From Anaerolineae bacterium (GTDB taxonomy: Bacteria; Chloroflexota; Anaerolineae; Aggregatilineales; Phototrophicaceae): 64,000 nucleotides of DNA. Shown piece after piece: positions 52,718 to 61,224 of this stretch. Positions within the stretch are counted from its first letter, which is position 1, and every line of letters starts with the position of its first letter. The stretch is from assembly GCA_022824365.1 (NCBI GenBank), contig JAJEAA010000011.1, forward strand, positions 36,375 to 100,374, in the 5' to 3' direction. The notes under the pieces are model-generated. The model was not told the origin of the DNA and made no database searches. It saw only the letters and a program-made list of their open reading frames with translations. The position numbers and the translations under genes were made by a program.

Positions 52718-54013
52718 ATGGCTCGTCAACTCACCCGCATGGCCGCGCTGCGCTACCGAGATTTTCGCTTTCTTTGGCTCGGCGAAATGGTTTCGACCAC
52801 CGGCTCGCAGATGCAGCTTTTCGCGATCAACTGGCATGTCTTTGAGTTGCTGCGCGGGCAGACTTTCACGGTCAACATCCTGGGCAATCTGGTGGAGATG
52901 GGCTCCGAAGCTTTCGGCTTGGGCATGCTCGGGCTGGTGCGCGTGATCCCCATCGTCATGTTCGCCTTGGTCGGCGGCATCCTGGCTGACGCGCTCGACC
53001 GCCGGCGCGTGATGCTTTGGACGCGTGTGGCATCGGCCGCGATCGCGGCAGTGTTGACCTGGCTCACTCTCTCCGACCAAATCGATGTTACAGCCATCTA
53101 TCTCTTAACAGCGCTCGGCGCAGCCGCCACAGCGCTCGATAGCCCGGCGCGGCAATCAATCGTGGCGAACCTGGTCAAACCGCGCCATCTGAGCAACGCC
53201 ATCAGCCTGAACACGCTGATCTTTCAGATCGCGACGATCTGCGGACCGGCGGTGGCGGGCTTGCTGGTGGCGCAGTTCAACATCGGTTTGGTTTACGGCA
53301 TCAATACCGTCACGTTTTTCGCCGCGATCATCGCGATATGGTTGATCCGCCATCAGGGCAAGATGACGGTTGGCGCGGGCATCGGCTGGCGAGCGCTGAT
53401 CGATGGCATCCGCTTCACTTTCGGCACGCGCATCATCATGGGCACGATGCTGCTGGATTTCTTCGCCACGCTCTTCTCCTCGGCGCGGACGATGTTGCCG
53501 ATCGTGGCCGGCGATATTCTCGGCGTTGGCGCGGCAGGTTACGGGCTGCTGGCGACCGCTCAGCCGATTGGCGCCCTGCTGGTCGGCCTCATCATGTCCC
53601 TGCGCGCGGAGATGAAGCGCCAAGGCCTCATCTTGCTGCTGGCGGTGGCGGTTTATGGTTTGGCGACCGCCGTCTTCGGCATCTCGACAAGTTTCGCTCT
53701 ATCCTATTTCATGTTCGCGCTGACCGGCGCTGGCGACACCGTCTCCATGGTGATCCGCGGCACCATACGACAGCTCATGACGCCGGATGAATTGCGGGGA
53801 CGCATGGTCTCGGTCAACATGATGTTCTTCATGGGCGGTCCGCAATTGGGCGAGTTGGAAGCGGGCTTGGTCGCAGCGCTATTCGGCGCGCCCTTCGCTA
53901 TCTTCAGCGGCGGGGTGGCGACTGTGCTGTTGACTGCCTGGGTCGCCTGGCGTTATCCTTCCATCCGGCGCTACAATAACGCCCATGACTTGAAACGAAA
54001 ACGCGCAACGTAA
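52718..54013 (+). CDS. MFS transporter (MFS_3/EntS-like exporter)
   Basis: 431 residues from the ATG at 52718, where the family sequence RYRDFRFLWLGEMVSTTGSQMQ begins shortly after; the frame is open from 52661. Twelve helices are expected. The motif-A region between helices 2 and 3 is GGILADALDRRRVML (G-x-L-A-D-x-x-x-R-R/K). ALDSPARQSIVANLV and GAGDTVSMVIRGTIRQLMTPDELRGRM are characteristic of the EntS/MFS_3 drug or siderophore exporters. It is followed 17 nt later by a TipAS-domain gene, so the two may form a resistance pair. It is a non-phage gene lying between phage structural genes. Confidence 0.85.
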   Translation: MARQLTRMAALRYRDFRFLWLGEMVSTTGSQMQLFAINWHVFELLRGQTFTVNILGNLVEMGSEAFGLGMLGLVRVIPIVMFALVGGILADALDRRRVMLWTRVASAAIAAVLTWLTLSDQIDVTAIYLLTALGAAATALDSPARQSIVANLVKPRHLSNAISLNTLIFQIATICGPAVAGLLVAQFNIGLVYGINTVTFFAAIIAIWLIRHQGKMTVGAGIGWRALIDGIRFTFGTRIIMGTMLLDFFATLFSSARTMLPIVAGDILGVGAAGYGLLATAQPIGALLVGLIMSLRAEMKRQGLILLLAVAVYGLATAVFGISTSFALSYFMFALTGAGDTVSMVIRGTIRQLMTPDELRGRMVSVNMMFFMGGPQLGELEAGLVAALFGAPFAIFSGGVATVLLTAWVAWRYPSIRRYNNAHDLKRKRAT

Positions 54014-54030
54014 GGCAGCGAGACGAGCAG

Positions 54031-54516
54031 ATGGCGAAGAAGAAACGCGGCTTAAAGCGGCACAGTGAAGAACAGCAAAAGCAATACGAACGCGAGGCGC
54101 GCCTGCAATACGGACCCTCCGAAGTCAACGCGACGATAGAGCGCTGGAATGACTACAGCAAGGCGCAGCAAGACGCGATCATCGCCGAGGGCGGTCAGAT
54201 TTATGCTGACCTGGCAGAAGCGCTTGACGCGGGAAAGCAGCCCGGCGATGCGGCGGTCACAGCCATCCTCGACCGCTGGCAAGCGCATTTGCGTTACTTC
54301 TACGAGCCGAGCCTCGACCGACTGCGTGGCTTGGGGCAGCTTTACAATTCGAGCCCGGAATTCATGGCCAACTTTCAAGGTATCCACCAAGATCTGCCCG
54401 CATACCTCGAGCGGGTCATCGAGGTTTATGTCGATGAGCTGGAGACCGTCGAGTTGGAGCGGATGCTGGCCGAAGACGAAGAGATGGCGCAGCGCCGGAA
54501 CAATTTGTCGCTCTAA
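54031..54516 (+). CDS. Stand-alone TipAS antibiotic-recognition domain protein
   Basis: 161 residues. After a basic start (KKKRGLKRHSEEQQKQYERE) the TipAS pattern follows: QYGPSEVNATIERWNDYSKA, AALDAGKQPGDAAVTAILDRWQAHL, FYEPSLDRLRGLGQLYNSSPEF, and LPAYLERVIEVYVDELE. TipAS domains wrap thiopeptides, albicidin and similar compounds. They usually sit behind a MerR HTH, which is absent here, so this version may act as a drug-binding sink. Its position right after an MFS exporter supports a resistance role, which is inference. Confidence 0.78.
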   Translation: MAKKKRGLKRHSEEQQKQYEREARLQYGPSEVNATIERWNDYSKAQQDAIIAEGGQIYADLAEALDAGKQPGDAAVTAILDRWQAHLRYFYEPSLDRLRGLGQLYNSSPEFMANFQGIHQDLPAYLERVIEVYVDELETVELERMLAEDEEMAQRRNNLSL

Positions 54517-54670
54517 GTCAAGACCCCTAAGCCAATCGGAATATCCCGCAAAGGCGGCTCGCGGCTCATCCCCTTTGATTGCAATCGACATATAGGGTGC
54601 CGCCCCTACATTTCTCGGCTGGGTCGCCAGCACAAATTCATCATCCATACAACTCAGAAAGGAGAACCCG

Positions 54671-55129
54671 ATGGCGAGTTTTCGCGCGGCTCTGTCACAA
54701 CTCGCGATGTTGAACGTGACCGGAGTACGCAACAACTACGATATCGATGACCTGCCCAACTCGATGACGCGCGCGCAGTTGCCGGCTTTGCTGGTCTTGC
54801 CGATTGAGCTTGAGCGCGAGCGGCTCTTCCAGCAGAGGGAGGACAGCCTGGGCACGGTGGCATTCAGCGGCGCCGCCAAATCCGTCAACTACAGCTTGAC
54901 GCATCTCTTGCTGCTGGCGCCGACCGAAGCGGGCTTGGGCATTCGCAGCAGCCTGCCGCGCCTGATCGATCTGATAGACAGCTACACGGCCGCCATCGCT
55001 GCCGCTGTCACGCTGGATGACATGCTCTTGGCGCCGGCCCGCGTGAGCATTGAGCCGGGCAGTTTCAGCTATGGCGACCGCAAGTTTTACGGCTGCGCCT
55101 TTCGCCATGCCTGGCTGTTGGGCGTATAG
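54671..55129 (+). CDS. Phage neck/tail-completion-like protein
   Basis: 152 residues with GAAAGGAG upstream. An N-terminal helix (FRAALSQLAMLNVTGVRNNYD) is followed by strands with LPALLVLPIELER, and by a central SVNYSLTHLLLLAP strand and a helix (LPRLIDLIDSYTAAIAAAVTL). The last part is FYGCAFRHAWLLGV. The size and layout resemble tail terminator/completion proteins of siphophages, and the position between connector and tail genes fits. The call rests mostly on context. The gene after it starts 11 nt downstream. Confidence 0.55.
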   Translation: MASFRAALSQLAMLNVTGVRNNYDIDDLPNSMTRAQLPALLVLPIELERERLFQQREDSLGTVAFSGAAKSVNYSLTHLLLLAPTEAGLGIRSSLPRLIDLIDSYTAAIAAAVTLDDMLLAPARVSIEPGSFSYGDRKFYGCAFRHAWLLGV

Positions 55130-55140
55130 GAGGCGGAAAG

Positions 55141-56655
55141 ATGACCATTCGCTACAGCATCGTCATAGATGGCGATCATGACGGGCGGGCTGAGAACGAG
55201 ATCCGCGGGCAAGTCATTGAAATGCGCTGGCGGCTCGGCATGCGGCAAGCCTACGACAGCCTCGCGGAAAAGAGCTGGGCGCGCGTCACCGTTGACAACC
55301 GAACCGGCGCCTTTTCGCCCGAGCGCAATCGGTTGACGCCCGGCACGCGCCTCCGTATTCAGAGCTTGCATGACGGGAGCGCGCGGACACATTTCAGCGG
55401 CGTGCTCAGCCATATCGAGCCGGAGGCTGGCGATTGGAGTCGCAAGCTGGCGATTATTCATCTGCACGATATGCAGGTCTGGCTGGAAAGCAGCCCGGCG
55501 CGCCTGCCGCCGCAAGTCGATGTGACCGCCGACCAAGTGATTGAGGCGCTGCTGGCGGGAGCGGCCATAGTCCCGGCAGCCATCGCCGGCTACTGTCTGA
55601 TCAATATCGCCGGCTACAACAACATCGACGCCGTCCGCATATTCGCGCCTCTGCGTCCGCCGCAACGCCTGGAACGCGGCAAAACGCGCTTCGCCTATGT
55701 CGGCGACTGGTGGCGGGAGACGACCTCGATTCGCGCGGCCATCGGCGACATTGTGGCGAGCGAGCGCGGCCGCTTCTACGTGGATCGCGCTGGCAAGGCG
55801 GTCTTCCTGAATCGACACAAGACGCTCGTGCATGACAGCATCGCGGCTGAATTCGACGACAATATGAGTGGCATGGATTACAGCTACGGCGATCAGCGCT
55901 TGAATCAACTCACGTTGCTCATGCGACCGCGCGAAATCGGCGTGGAAGACAGTCTGCTCTGGCAATTGCCGTCCGCCCTGCGTATTGCGCCGCGCTCCGA
56001 GATTGATGTGACGCTGCGCCTGCGCGATGACCGCGACCAACCGATTGGCTTGTTGCGCGTGGACCGGCTCATCAGCCGCTTTTTTCTGAGCGCGGACGGC
56101 AGCGGCGACGAGATCACGCGCAATGTCGCCGCCGAAGTCCTGCGGGCGGAAGCCTCATCGGCGGTGGTCCGCGTCCGCAATCGAAGGCGGCAAGCGGTGT
56201 ATCTGACGCTCCTGCGGCTACATGGCCAAGCGCTCTACCGCCGTGATCCGCTGGGGATCGTCCTAGACGATGGCGAAGGCATGTACCGCTACGGGATCAA
56301 GCGTCTGACGCTTGACCTGCCCGCCCTATCCGATATCGCCACCGCCCAAGCTTTCGCCGCCTACGAGGTGGCGCGGCGCAAGCATCCGCGCGGCACGATC
56401 CATTCGCTGCAAATCAACGCGCGCGAACAACCGGCCGCGCTGAAGCTGAGCCTCTTTGACCGCATCCGCATCAGCGAGAGACAGACCGGCCACACTGAAA
56501 AGGACTACTTCATCATCGGCGAGGAGCATCACGTTAACGCTGGCGGGAAAAGCCACGAGGTAAGCTGGACGCTGGAGCCGGCCGACTCAACGCGCTTCGT
56601 CATCGTGAATCAGAGCGCGATCAACAACTCGGCCGAGGTGCTGACGCCTTACTGA
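55141..56655 (+). CDS. Phage tail hub/minor tail-like protein
   Basis: 504 residues with AGGAGG upstream, 11 nt after the previous gene. The N-terminal ~150 residues (WARVTVDNRTGAFSPERNRLTPGTRLRIQS, THFSGVLSHIEPEAGDW) resemble the split-barrel region of distal-tail or baseplate hub proteins. The middle contains VIEALLAGAAIVPAA and SIRAAIGDIVASERGRFYVDRAGKAVF, also common in such proteins. The C-terminal ~100 residues (LSLFDRIRISERQTGHTEKDYFIIGEEHHV) match hub-like sequences too. No tape measure gene precedes it. A structural role is probable but not proven. Confidence 0.62.
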   Translation: MTIRYSIVIDGDHDGRAENEIRGQVIEMRWRLGMRQAYDSLAEKSWARVTVDNRTGAFSPERNRLTPGTRLRIQSLHDGSARTHFSGVLSHIEPEAGDWSRKLAIIHLHDMQVWLESSPARLPPQVDVTADQVIEALLAGAAIVPAAIAGYCLINIAGYNNIDAVRIFAPLRPPQRLERGKTRFAYVGDWWRETTSIRAAIGDIVASERGRFYVDRAGKAVFLNRHKTLVHDSIAAEFDDNMSGMDYSYGDQRLNQLTLLMRPREIGVEDSLLWQLPSALRIAPRSEIDVTLRLRDDRDQPIGLLRVDRLISRFFLSADGSGDEITRNVAAEVLRAEASSAVVRVRNRRRQAVYLTLLRLHGQALYRRDPLGIVLDDGEGMYRYGIKRLTLDLPALSDIATAQAFAAYEVARRKHPRGTIHSLQINAREQPAALKLSLFDRIRISERQTGHTEKDYFIIGEEHHVNAGGKSHEVSWTLEPADSTRFVIVNQSAINNSAEVLTPY

Positions 56656-56770
56656 GTCTCGCTATCCCAGCCAGGCTGGCAGCGAAATCGCGAGACCCTG
56701 TCTACAGACGTCCGCCGCCGTCTATCGCATAAGCTGGCATCCATATATCATAGATGACAGGCGCTGGCTG

Positions 56771-56908
56771 ATGCTAGATGCAGTAAGCATAAGATGGGCT
56801 CAGTATGGAAAAGAGTGGGCTCGGTATGGAAAAGGGTGGTCGCAGTATGGGAAACACCAAGCCGTTGAGCGAGAAAGGGCTTTAGCTTGCGCGTCATCCG
56901 CTCAATGA
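56771..56908 (+). CDS. Possible 45-residue peptide with WxxYGK heptads
   Basis: A short open frame from the ATG at 56771: MLDAVSIRWAQYGKEWARYG at the front, then KGWSQYGKH and a charged tail, ending TGA at 56906-56908. Three heptads W-[AS]-[QR]-Y-G-K-x come from the 21-bp repeat. It overlaps the start of the next gene (TTG 56887) by 22 nt. A second short frame (ATG 56805 to TAG 56885) would also be read. Coding is uncertain; no ribosome site of good strength is seen. Confidence 0.25.
   Translation: MLDAVSIRWAQYGKEWARYGKGWSQYGKHQAVERERALACASSAQ
56796..56858 (+). repeat. Three tandem 21-bp repeats
   Basis: Units at 56796-56816, 56817-56837 and 56838-56858 (consensus GGGCTCAGTATGGAAAAGRGT, the third more diverged). 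The unit is a multiple of three. In the frame of the ATG at 56771 it encodes a heptad W-A-Q-Y-G-K-x repeated three times; in another frame it encodes G-L-G-M-E-K-x. Confidence 0.8.
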
Positions 56909-57264
56909 TTCTGGGCTTGCTGCTCGGCGCGATCGTCGGGCTTTACTTCGGCTGGGGTCAGTTCCCCGCCGAATCTCGCAACAGCGGTCTGAGCGACCTG
57001 GCGCGGCCATTCCGGGACGACTACATTGTCATGGTCGCCGCCGGATACGCCGTCGATGGCGATGTCGACGGCGTCAGCCAACGCCTGAGCCGCCTCGGCA
57101 TTGACGATGCGCCGAGCGCCATTCGCGAAAGCGCGGAAAGAATCATCCACAGCTCAGCGCGCGGTCTCGCTGACATCGGGCTACTGGTCCATTTGGCTGA
57201 TGGACTTGGGCAATTGACCCAGCCGATGCAGCCCTTTCTGGATGTAAATCGGGAGCGGGCCTGA
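56887..57264 (+). CDS. Membrane-anchored hypothetical protein
   Basis: 125 residues from a TTG at 56887 with AAAGGG upstream. One N-terminal helix (MILGLLLGAIVGLYFGW) is followed by a soluble helical domain (IVMVAAGYAVDGDVDGVSQRLSRLGI). The segment YIVMVAAGYAVDGD parallels HYMIAIALEYAHSGDTAKALDKL in the next gene, suggesting the two are relatives built on the same anchor-plus-helical-repeat plan. The stop overlaps the next start by one base (TGATG). Function unknown. Confidence 0.6.
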   Translation: MRVIRSMILGLLLGAIVGLYFGWGQFPAESRNSGLSDLARPFRDDYIVMVAAGYAVDGDVDGVSQRLSRLGIDDAPSAIRESAERIIHSSARGLADIGLLVHLADGLGQLTQPMQPFLDVNRERA

Positions 57265-58166
57265 TGCAGCGCGACTTGAGGCCGCAGCCCGTCAAGACGG
57301 CGTCGACTCCAGAAATCGGTTACTTCTCGGCTTGGGTCTTTGCGTTTTGCTTGATCGTCGGAATGGCGCTCGGCATCGGCTTTACCCGCGTCTACGGTCC
57401 CTGGCAGCGGGGCAATGCCGAGCCCTGGCAGCTTCGCCCAGAGGACCGCAACCACTACATGATAGCGATCGCGCTGGAATACGCGCATAGCGGCGATACC
57501 GCCAAAGCACTGGACAAACTGATCGCGCTGCGGCCGGATGGCGACCCGCTGTCTCAACTGGCGGAAGGAGCCTGCGCGCTTGGCAGCCGCGGTTACCTGG
57601 GCAGCGAAAGCGGCATCCGGGCGCTGCGAAGCGCCGTCGCGCTTTATGCCCCGCAGGGACGGGCCGGCTGCGCCGAAGAGCTGCTGCCGCCGCTAGCCAC
57701 CGAAGTCGCCACCGAGGTCAATTTGGCGCAAACGCCGGAAGCGCAGCAGTCAACGCCCTTGCCCACGAAGCGGCCGCTGCAAGACGCATTGCTGGCGACG
57801 CCTACCCCGCGTTACCGCCCCGCCCTGCCGGCGCCGCGCAACTTTGAAGTGCTCTCCGTGCGCTCCTTCTGCGAGTTGACGCGCCCCGCTCTCATCGAAG
57901 TCTTCGTGGTCGATTACCTGGGGCGCGGCATACCGGGTCAGCGAATTCGCGTGCGCTGGGGCGATCGGGAAGATATTTTCGTCAGCGGTTTGAAAGCCGA
58001 GCGCGGCGATGCCTATGCCGACTTTCAGATGGAGGAGAACATCAATTACGCCATCGATATGGTCGGCGCCGATGATGCGCTGGGCACTCGCCTAAGCACC
58101 GACGCCTGTTATACGGAAAACCGCCGCTCGTTGAAGTCTTACCGCGTGACCTTCGTCGAGCGCTGA
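57264..58166 (+). CDS. Membrane-anchored hypothetical protein with TPR-like segment
   Basis: 300 residues. An N-terminal helix (FSAWVFAFCLIVGMALGIGF) is followed by a TPR-like pair (NHYMIAIALEYAHSGDTAKALDKLIAL) and a proline/threonine-rich linker (about 155-190, with TPEAQQSTPLPTKRP). A beta-rich C-terminal domain (EVLSVRSFCELTRPALIEVFVVDYLGRGIPGQRIRVRWGD) resembles the SpaA/Big-like domains of surface proteins. Two Cys in that domain (FCEL, ACYTE) could bond. It overlaps the preceding gene by one base and shares its design. Function unknown. Confidence 0.65.
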   Translation: MQRDLRPQPVKTASTPEIGYFSAWVFAFCLIVGMALGIGFTRVYGPWQRGNAEPWQLRPEDRNHYMIAIALEYAHSGDTAKALDKLIALRPDGDPLSQLAEGACALGSRGYLGSESGIRALRSAVALYAPQGRAGCAEELLPPLATEVATEVNLAQTPEAQQSTPLPTKRPLQDALLATPTPRYRPALPAPRNFEVLSVRSFCELTRPALIEVFVVDYLGRGIPGQRIRVRWGDREDIFVSGLKAERGDAYADFQMEENINYAIDMVGADDALGTRLSTDACYTENRRSLKSYRVTFVER

Positions 58167-58274
58167 GCCGCTCGCGCCATCTTGCCGGGATTCGCTGTCG
58201 ATCAAGCTGCCGCGCCGCAACCTCCGAGCAAAAATTGCGTATCAGAATTAGCGCATCAGTTTAGTTCAGGTTTG

Positions 58275-58637
58275 ATGGAAATGGATATACAGGAAAAAGC
58301 ATCGCAGGTCGGGACCGGTATTTTCTTCGTCGGTCTTGGCCTCTTGTTCATCACAGGCGCCTGGTGGCCCGGCATCATGTTTGTCATCGCGGCGTCAATG
58401 CTCGCGCGGGCAATGGCGGCGGGCGAACGCTGGCAATCGACGACCGGCGCTTTCTGGCTGATCGGCATCGGGGTTGTATTTGGCATCCCGGGATTGATCG
58501 GCGATATCGCCGGCGCTTTCTGGCAGGTCTTCCCGCTCGTGCTTATCGGCATTGGTTTGTTCATGCTCTTCGGCGGCAAGTATCGCCCGAATATCAGCGG
58601 GAAGCGCAAGAACGGGGACGACGTCCACCACGTTTGA
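58275..58637 (+). CDS. Small membrane protein (three to four helices)
   Basis: 120 residues from the ATG at 58275 (AGG upstream; another ATG follows 6 nt on). Hydrophobic segments at about 12-28, 30-48, 60-78 and 82-98 have GIGxxF-type repeats (VGTGIFFVGLGLLF, LIGIGVVFGIPG, VLIGIGLFMLFGG). A short basic tail follows. The pattern resembles DUF5668/LiaF-like N-terminal membrane domains. Function unknown. The tRNA-Leu gene follows 51 nt after the stop. Confidence 0.6.
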   Translation: MEMDIQEKASQVGTGIFFVGLGLLFITGAWWPGIMFVIAASMLARAMAAGERWQSTTGAFWLIGIGVVFGIPGLIGDIAGAFWQVFPLVLIGIGLFMLFGGKYRPNISGKRKNGDDVHHV

Positions 58638-58688
58638 GGCGGGCGGCCATATTGACATTCGACCGGCCGCGCTTATACTCAACCCACA

Positions 58689-58771
58689 GGCGGGATGGTG
58701 GAATGGCAGACACGGGCGCCTTAAAAGCGCCTGCCCGGAAGGGCGTGAGGGTTCGAGCCCCTCTCCCGCTA
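58689..58771 (+). tRNA. tRNA-Leu (anticodon UAA)
   Basis: Acceptor arm GGCGGGA (58689-58695) pairs with TCCCGCT (58764-58770), the first pair being G-T. The D arm has GTG/CAC, the anticodon stem GGCGC/GCGCC encloses loop CTTAAAA (anticodon TAA), and a long variable arm GCCC-GGAA-GGGC is typical of class II tRNAs. The T arm is GAGGG-TTCGAGC-CCCTC. Discriminator A at 58771; CCA is not encoded. The long variable arm and TAA anticodon give leucine. Confidence 0.92.
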
Positions 58772-58879
58772 CTAACTGCGCAGGGACCGCTAAATCCATC
58801 TGTTGCGTCTGTTCTCTAGCTACGTTAACATACGTATATAGATTTGTGCGCAACAAGCCGCAGGTCAAGGAGTCGGACC

Positions 58880-59092
58880 ATGGCAGCAGAAGCAGTAAAT
58901 CCACAGGGATCTTCCCGATCACTTCGTCGTGCCAAGGTATCACGCTCCCCTGAAACCTTGACGCCGGAAGAGGCTTTTCTCGATGACATCCGTGTCAGTC
59001 TGCAAGAAATTGAAGCTGGTCATGTCTTGGATAGCAAGCAGCGAGTCCGTGAACTGCGAGCCCAATTGAAACATGCCAAGGACAACTGTTAG
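58880..59092 (+). CDS. Antitoxin of RelE-type pair
   Basis: 70 residues from the ATG at 58880 with AAGGAG 8 nt upstream. The C-terminal half (EEAFLDDIRVSLQEIEAGHV, ... RVRELRAQL) is a helix-rich segment related to the orphan protein at 40590-40790. It overlaps the toxin start by 20 nt, consistent with coupled translation. Its family is unnamed by eye, so the antitoxin role rests on position and size. Confidence 0.7.
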   Translation: MAAEAVNPQGSSRSLRRAKVSRSPETLTPEEAFLDDIRVSLQEIEAGHVLDSKQRVRELRAQLKHAKDNC

Positions 59093-59405
59093 GCAGACTA
59101 AACGCTTCGACAATCGGCTTGGGAAATTGGCTCGGAAGTATCCCCAAGTACTTGATGCGCCAGACAATCTAATAGACGAGCTCGAACAAGGAAACCGCCC
59201 AGGCGCTCGTTATCGCCGTGTGGGTGATGTAGTCTATCGCGTACGTCTCGTCAATCGCTCAGCTCGCGCCGGCAAACGCGGCGGCTTCCGCATTGCATAT
59301 CATGTTGGCGGTGAGCACGCGGTAACGCTTATAGCGATTTGCGCCAGGAGCGAGTGTCGAGACCTAGACGAAACGCAGATTCGCCGATTCGTAAACGAAC
59401 TATAG
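59073..59405 (+). CDS. RelE/ParE-superfamily toxin
   Basis: 110 residues. The RelE/ParE-type fold is indicated by TVRQTKRFDNRLGKLARKYPQVLDAP at the N-terminus, then YRRVGDVVYRVRLVNRS, and GKRGGFRIAYHVGGEHAVTLIAICARSE, in which basic residues of the last strands (R-x-x-Y-H) would contact mRNA. Such toxins cut mRNA on the ribosome or inhibit gyrase. The gene begins inside the end of the antitoxin gene. It is followed by a convergent ABC exporter gene. Confidence 0.82.
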   Translation: MPRTTVRQTKRFDNRLGKLARKYPQVLDAPDNLIDELEQGNRPGARYRRVGDVVYRVRLVNRSARAGKRGGFRIAYHVGGEHAVTLIAICARSECRDLDETQIRRFVNEL

Positions 59406-59420
59406 ATCTCATTGCCGCCA

Positions 59421-61157
59421 TCAGCGCACAAGCTGCAAACTGTGCAAGCGCGCGTAAACTCCCTCTCGTTCCAGCAGTTGATCATGGCTGCCCTGCTCGC
59501 AGATTCCGTCTTCAGTCAGGACCAAAATCCTATCGGCATTGCGGATCGTCGACAGGCGATGGGCGATGACGAGCGTCGTGCGATTCGCAATCAGGCGCTC
59601 GAGGGACTGCTGCACGACGCGCTCGCTCTCATTATCGAGCGCGCTGGTGGCTTCATCGAGGATGATCAGGGGCGGGTCTTTCAAGAACAGGCGGGCGATG
59701 CTGAGTCGCTGTCGTTGGCCCGCCGAGAGCTTGATGCCGCGCTGCCCGATTTCGGTGTCATAACCCTGCGGCAGCGCCATAATGAAGTTATGCGCGTTCG
59801 CTTGCGCCGCCGCCGCGATGATTTCGTCTCGGCTGGCGTCGGGCTTGCCGTAGCGAATGTTCTCGGCCACCGTCGCGCCGAAGAGATAGACATCCTGATC
59901 AACCGTGCCGATGTTCCGCCGCAATGAGGCCAGGCTGTACTCGCGTATATCCACGCCATCGAGGATGATCTGCCCGCCGGTGACATCGTAGAAGCGCGGG
60001 ATCAATGTGCCCAGCGTTGTCTTGCCGACGCCCGACGCGCCCACCAGCGCCACGTATTCGCCGACGGCGATGCGCAGCGACAGACCGCGGAAGACCGTGC
60101 CGAAATCATCGCGATAACCGAAGGTGACATTGCGCAATTCCAGCTCCCCGCGCAGCCGTTCCGGGGAGCGAGCATCGCGCGGCTCTTGAATCGCGGGCGG
60201 CAATTCCAGCATATCCATGAAGCGTTGAAAGCCAGTGATGCCTTCCTGATACCAGCGGGCGAAATTGACCAGGCGCCTGATCGGCTCGATCAGAATGCCG
60301 ACGTAGAGCAAGAAGGTGATCAGGTCCGGCAGATCCAGCGATGCGTTGACGATAGCCAGCGCGCCGAAGACCACGACCACGACCGTCATCAGCTGGGCGA
60401 AAGTTTCCATGCCGCCATAGAAGAAGCCTTCGCTTTTGTATTCAAGACGCCGGCTTTCGACGAAACGCGCGTTCGCCGCATCGAACTTCGCCTGCTCCCA
60501 TGCTTCGTTGGCGAAGGACTGCACCACGCGAATGCCCGCCAGCGAGTCTTCAATCTGGGCGTTGACCTCGGCCACCCGCTCCTTGCTCAAGCGCAGCGCG
60601 CGATTCATCTTGCGATTGAAATGCAGTGAATAGAAGAACATCAGCGGCAGAAAGAGAATGGCCACCACGCTAAGCGCCGGGTTGATGCTAAGCGTGATGA
60701 GGAAGACGCCGCTAAATTTCACCAATCCAATCAGCAAGTCTTCGGGCCCGTGATGATACAGTTCGGAAAGCGCGAAGAGGTCATTCGTAATCCGTGACAT
60801 CAAGCTGCCCGTCTTCTCGTCATCGTAGAAACTGAATGACAGCTTTTGCAGATGCGCGAAGAGTTCGCGCCGCATATCGCTCTCCATCATCGCGCCCATC
60901 ATGTGGCCCTGATAATCCACGAAGAGATTGCAGAGTGTATGCGCGGCGACCAAAGCCAGCATAATCGCCGCCATCAGGGCGATATCTCGCAGTTGATTCG
61001 GCGTCCCGGCGTCCAGCAGGTTCTGGGTGATGTGGCGCACGCAGAGGGGCAAGATCAACGTGATGCCCGAGATGACGAAGGCGCAAAGCAGGTCCAGCGT
61101 CAGCGTGCCGAGATATGGACGGTAAAAAGAAAGGAATTTGAAAGCGCGAGAACGCAT
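59421..61157 (-). CDS. ABC exporter, fused permease-ATPase (MsbA/LmrA-like)
   Basis: 578 residues, a standard half-transporter. Six membrane helices span residues about 15-310 (LTLDLLCAFVISGITLIL, IALMAAIMLALVAAHTLC, VFLITLSINPALSVVAILF). The ATPase domain has Walker A LVGASGVGKTTLGTL near residue 378, a Q-loop, signature LSAGQRQRLS near 480, Walker B PLIILDEATSALDNES near 500 and the switch His in VIAHRLSTI. It would work as a homodimer exporting lipid, drug or peptide across the inner membrane. Substrate unknown. The gene stands alone. Confidence 0.92.
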   Translation of the reverse strand: MRSRAFKFLSFYRPYLGTLTLDLLCAFVISGITLILPLCVRHITQNLLDAGTPNQLRDIALMAAIMLALVAAHTLCNLFVDYQGHMMGAMMESDMRRELFAHLQKLSFSFYDDEKTGSLMSRITNDLFALSELYHHGPEDLLIGLVKFSGVFLITLSINPALSVVAILFLPLMFFYSLHFNRKMNRALRLSKERVAEVNAQIEDSLAGIRVVQSFANEAWEQAKFDAANARFVESRRLEYKSEGFFYGGMETFAQLMTVVVVVFGALAIVNASLDLPDLITFLLYVGILIEPIRRLVNFARWYQEGITGFQRFMDMLELPPAIQEPRDARSPERLRGELELRNVTFGYRDDFGTVFRGLSLRIAVGEYVALVGASGVGKTTLGTLIPRFYDVTGGQIILDGVDIREYSLASLRRNIGTVDQDVYLFGATVAENIRYGKPDASRDEIIAAAAQANAHNFIMALPQGYDTEIGQRGIKLSAGQRQRLSIARLFLKDPPLIILDEATSALDNESERVVQQSLERLIANRTTLVIAHRLSTIRNADRILVLTEDGICEQGSHDQLLEREGVYARLHSLQLVR

Positions 61158-61224
61158 TAAGCCGCTCCTTCGTTAGAATCCACTGGGGTCGCTGCATTAT
61201 AGCAGTTAGGCAATCGGCTATTGC

